Part shown: positions 63,072-64,000 of the stretch, piece by piece | Layout: each line of letters starts with the position of its first letter | Numbering within the stretch: position 1 is the stretch's first letter | Assembly: GCF_001741865.1 (NCBI RefSeq) | Contig: NZ_CP017147.1 | Coordinates: 4,641,001-4,705,000 of the forward strand | Source: Bosea vaviloviae | GTDB lineage: Bacteria > Pseudomonadota > Alphaproteobacteria > Rhizobiales > Beijerinckiaceae | DNA length: 64,000 bases | Direction of reading: 5' to 3' | Translations under genes and position numbers: made by a program | Notes under the pieces: generated by a model | What the model was told of the DNA's origin: nothing | Database searches by the model: none | The model's input: only the letters and a program-made list of their open reading frames with translations

Positions 63072-63938
63072 ATGCCGATCATGGCCAGCGACAACGTCTT
63101 CGTCTCCACGGAATGGCTCACTGAGCGCCTGAACGCGCCCGATGTCGTCGTGGTCGACGGCTCCTGGTACCTGCCCGTCCATGGCCGCGACCCGCATGCC
63201 GAATATGCGCAGCGCCGCATCCCCGGCGCGCTGCGCTTCGACATCGACGCCGTCAAGGATACCAGCTCCGACCTGCCGCATATGCTGCCGCGGCCGGAGG
63301 CTTTCGCCGCCGCCGTCGGCGCGATGGGCATCGGCGACGGCATGCGCATCGTCGTCTATGACGGGCTCGGGCTGTTCTCGGCCCCGCGCGTGCGCTGGAC
63401 CTTCAAGACCTTCGGCGCCAAGGACGTGGTCATCCTCGAAGGCGGCTTCCCGAAATGGCAGGCGGAAGGCCGCCCGATCGAGGAAGGCCCGCCGCGCTCC
63501 CGCTCGGCCCGCAGCTTCACCGCACGCCTCGACCATTCCGCCATCGCCGACGCCAACGACGTCGAGCGTGCGCTCGGCAGCGGCGCGATCCAGGTCCTCG
63601 ATGCCCGTCCCGCCGACCGCTTCCGCGGCGAGGCGCCCGAGCCGCGTGCCGGTGTGCGGTCGGGCCATATGCCGGGCGCGCTCAACCTGCCCTTCCCCGC
63701 CATCATGCAGGACGGCAGGCTGAAATCGCCCGAGGCGATCGCGGCCGCCTTCGCGGAGGCCGGCGTCGATCTCGACAAGCCCCTGATCACGAGCTGCGGC
63801 TCGGGCGTTTCGGCGGCGATCCTCTCGGCCGCGCTGGAGACGATCGGAAAGCCGGCGCGCGCCATCTATGACGGCTCCTGGGCGGAATGGGGCTCGAGCG
63901 AGCGCCCGATCGCCACCGGCCCGGCCAGGAAGGGCTGA
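63072..63938 (+). CDS. sseA: 3-mercaptopyruvate sulfurtransferase
   Basis: A 288-residue two-domain rhodanese. The N-terminal domain has VVVDGSWYLPVHGRDPHAEYAQRRIPGA and the C-terminal domain the active-site loop TSCGSGVSAAIL, the CG(S/T)GV(S/T)A form typical of mercaptopyruvate rather than thiosulfate transferases. It moves sulfur from 3-mercaptopyruvate to an acceptor. An ATG at 63081 is an alternative start. It is in the same direction as the AlaX gene and is followed 4 bp later by the next gene. Confidence 0.92.
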   Translation: MPIMASDNVFVSTEWLTERLNAPDVVVVDGSWYLPVHGRDPHAEYAQRRIPGALRFDIDAVKDTSSDLPHMLPRPEAFAAAVGAMGIGDGMRIVVYDGLGLFSAPRVRWTFKTFGAKDVVILEGGFPKWQAEGRPIEEGPPRSRSARSFTARLDHSAIADANDVERALGSGAIQVLDARPADRFRGEAPEPRAGVRSGHMPGALNLPFPAIMQDGRLKSPEAIAAAFAEAGVDLDKPLITSCGSGVSAAILSAALETIGKPARAIYDGSWAEWGSSERPIATGPARKG

Positions 63939-63942
63939 GATC

Positions 63943-64000
63943 ATGTCCGGACACGACCATTCCGATCACGACCATCCGCACGACCACCCACACGCCCACT
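63943..64000 (+). CDS. Start of a His-rich protein (truncated by window end)
   Basis: ATG at 63943, 4 bp after sseA, begins MSGHDHSDHDHPHDHPHAH and runs off the window. Such His-rich starts occur in metal-binding proteins and in some nitrile hydratase alpha subunits; 19 residues cannot decide. Confidence 0.5.
   Translation, partial: MSGHDHSDHDHPHDHPHAH

Overview
The window is a GC-rich bacterial chromosome segment. The conserved block pcm–tolC–popZ next to valS, an ExoR-type Sel1 protein, a BA14K-like small protein and many dispersed alphaproteobacterial palindromes point to an alphaproteobacterium of the order Hyphomicrobiales (Rhizobiales). A Bosea-like genus is my best guess, from gene content and style only.

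Layout. 1–7.1 kb: a catabolic cluster of unknown substrate (enoyl-CoA hydratase, CoA-transferase, divergent SDR–MaoC–DUF993 aldolase, LacI regulator, Gfo/Idh/MocA oxidoreductase) with a good LacI-type operator in the divergent promoter. 7.3–24.6 kb: mixed housekeeping and envelope genes (serine hydrolase, VapBC, OmpA-type lipid/peptidoglycan binder, ceramidase-like membrane protein, membrane diguanylate cyclase, HerA-like ATPase, DUF3806 cassette flanked by inverted repeats, YqhA, BA14K protein, exonuclease III, ExoR, IlvD, YqaA, PhoD). 24.6–32.4 kb: valS with an unusual leader, dps, a PPOX-type stress protein, popZ, tolC, pcm. 32.7–33.0 kb: tRNA-Cys and tRNA-Asn.

33.0–44.0 kb: an 11-kb island lies between the 3' end of tRNA-Asn and a perfect 16-bp copy of that end. 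Its only clear cargo is a tightly overlapping five-gene operon: DUF4132 protein, MoxR AAA+ ATPase, DUF5682 protein, VWA protein and SWIM zinc-finger protein. This is the gene set of the Escherichia coli yehI/yehL/yehM/yehP/yehQ region, whose function is not settled. It is the best candidate for a poorly described system here.

44.6–56.4 kb: a nitrogen-type catabolic regulon. It has a polar amino-acid ABC transporter, an SDR, PxpA/B/C (LamB/YcsF, KipI, KipA types), biotin carboxylase, a normal biotin carrier and a second carrier-like protein without the biotin lysine, plus a Nac-like LysR regulator, an aminotransferase and an RraA-type protein. Two nearly identical 37-bp sites, each with an ATA-N9-TAT dyad and each overlapping the preceding stop codon, sit in front of the two transcription units. 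I read the biotin carboxylase, carrier and KipI/KipA subunits as a split version of the urea carboxylase architecture acting with a LamB/YcsF hydrolase.

56.5–64.0 kb: a dead IS256-family element, aldo/keto reductase, two small secreted proteins, an SDR, an AlaX editing protein, a mercaptopyruvate sulfurtransferase and the start of a His-rich protein. Extragenic palindromes and short 16–18-nt tandem repeats occur throughout. No rRNA genes, CRISPR array or intact prophage are seen.
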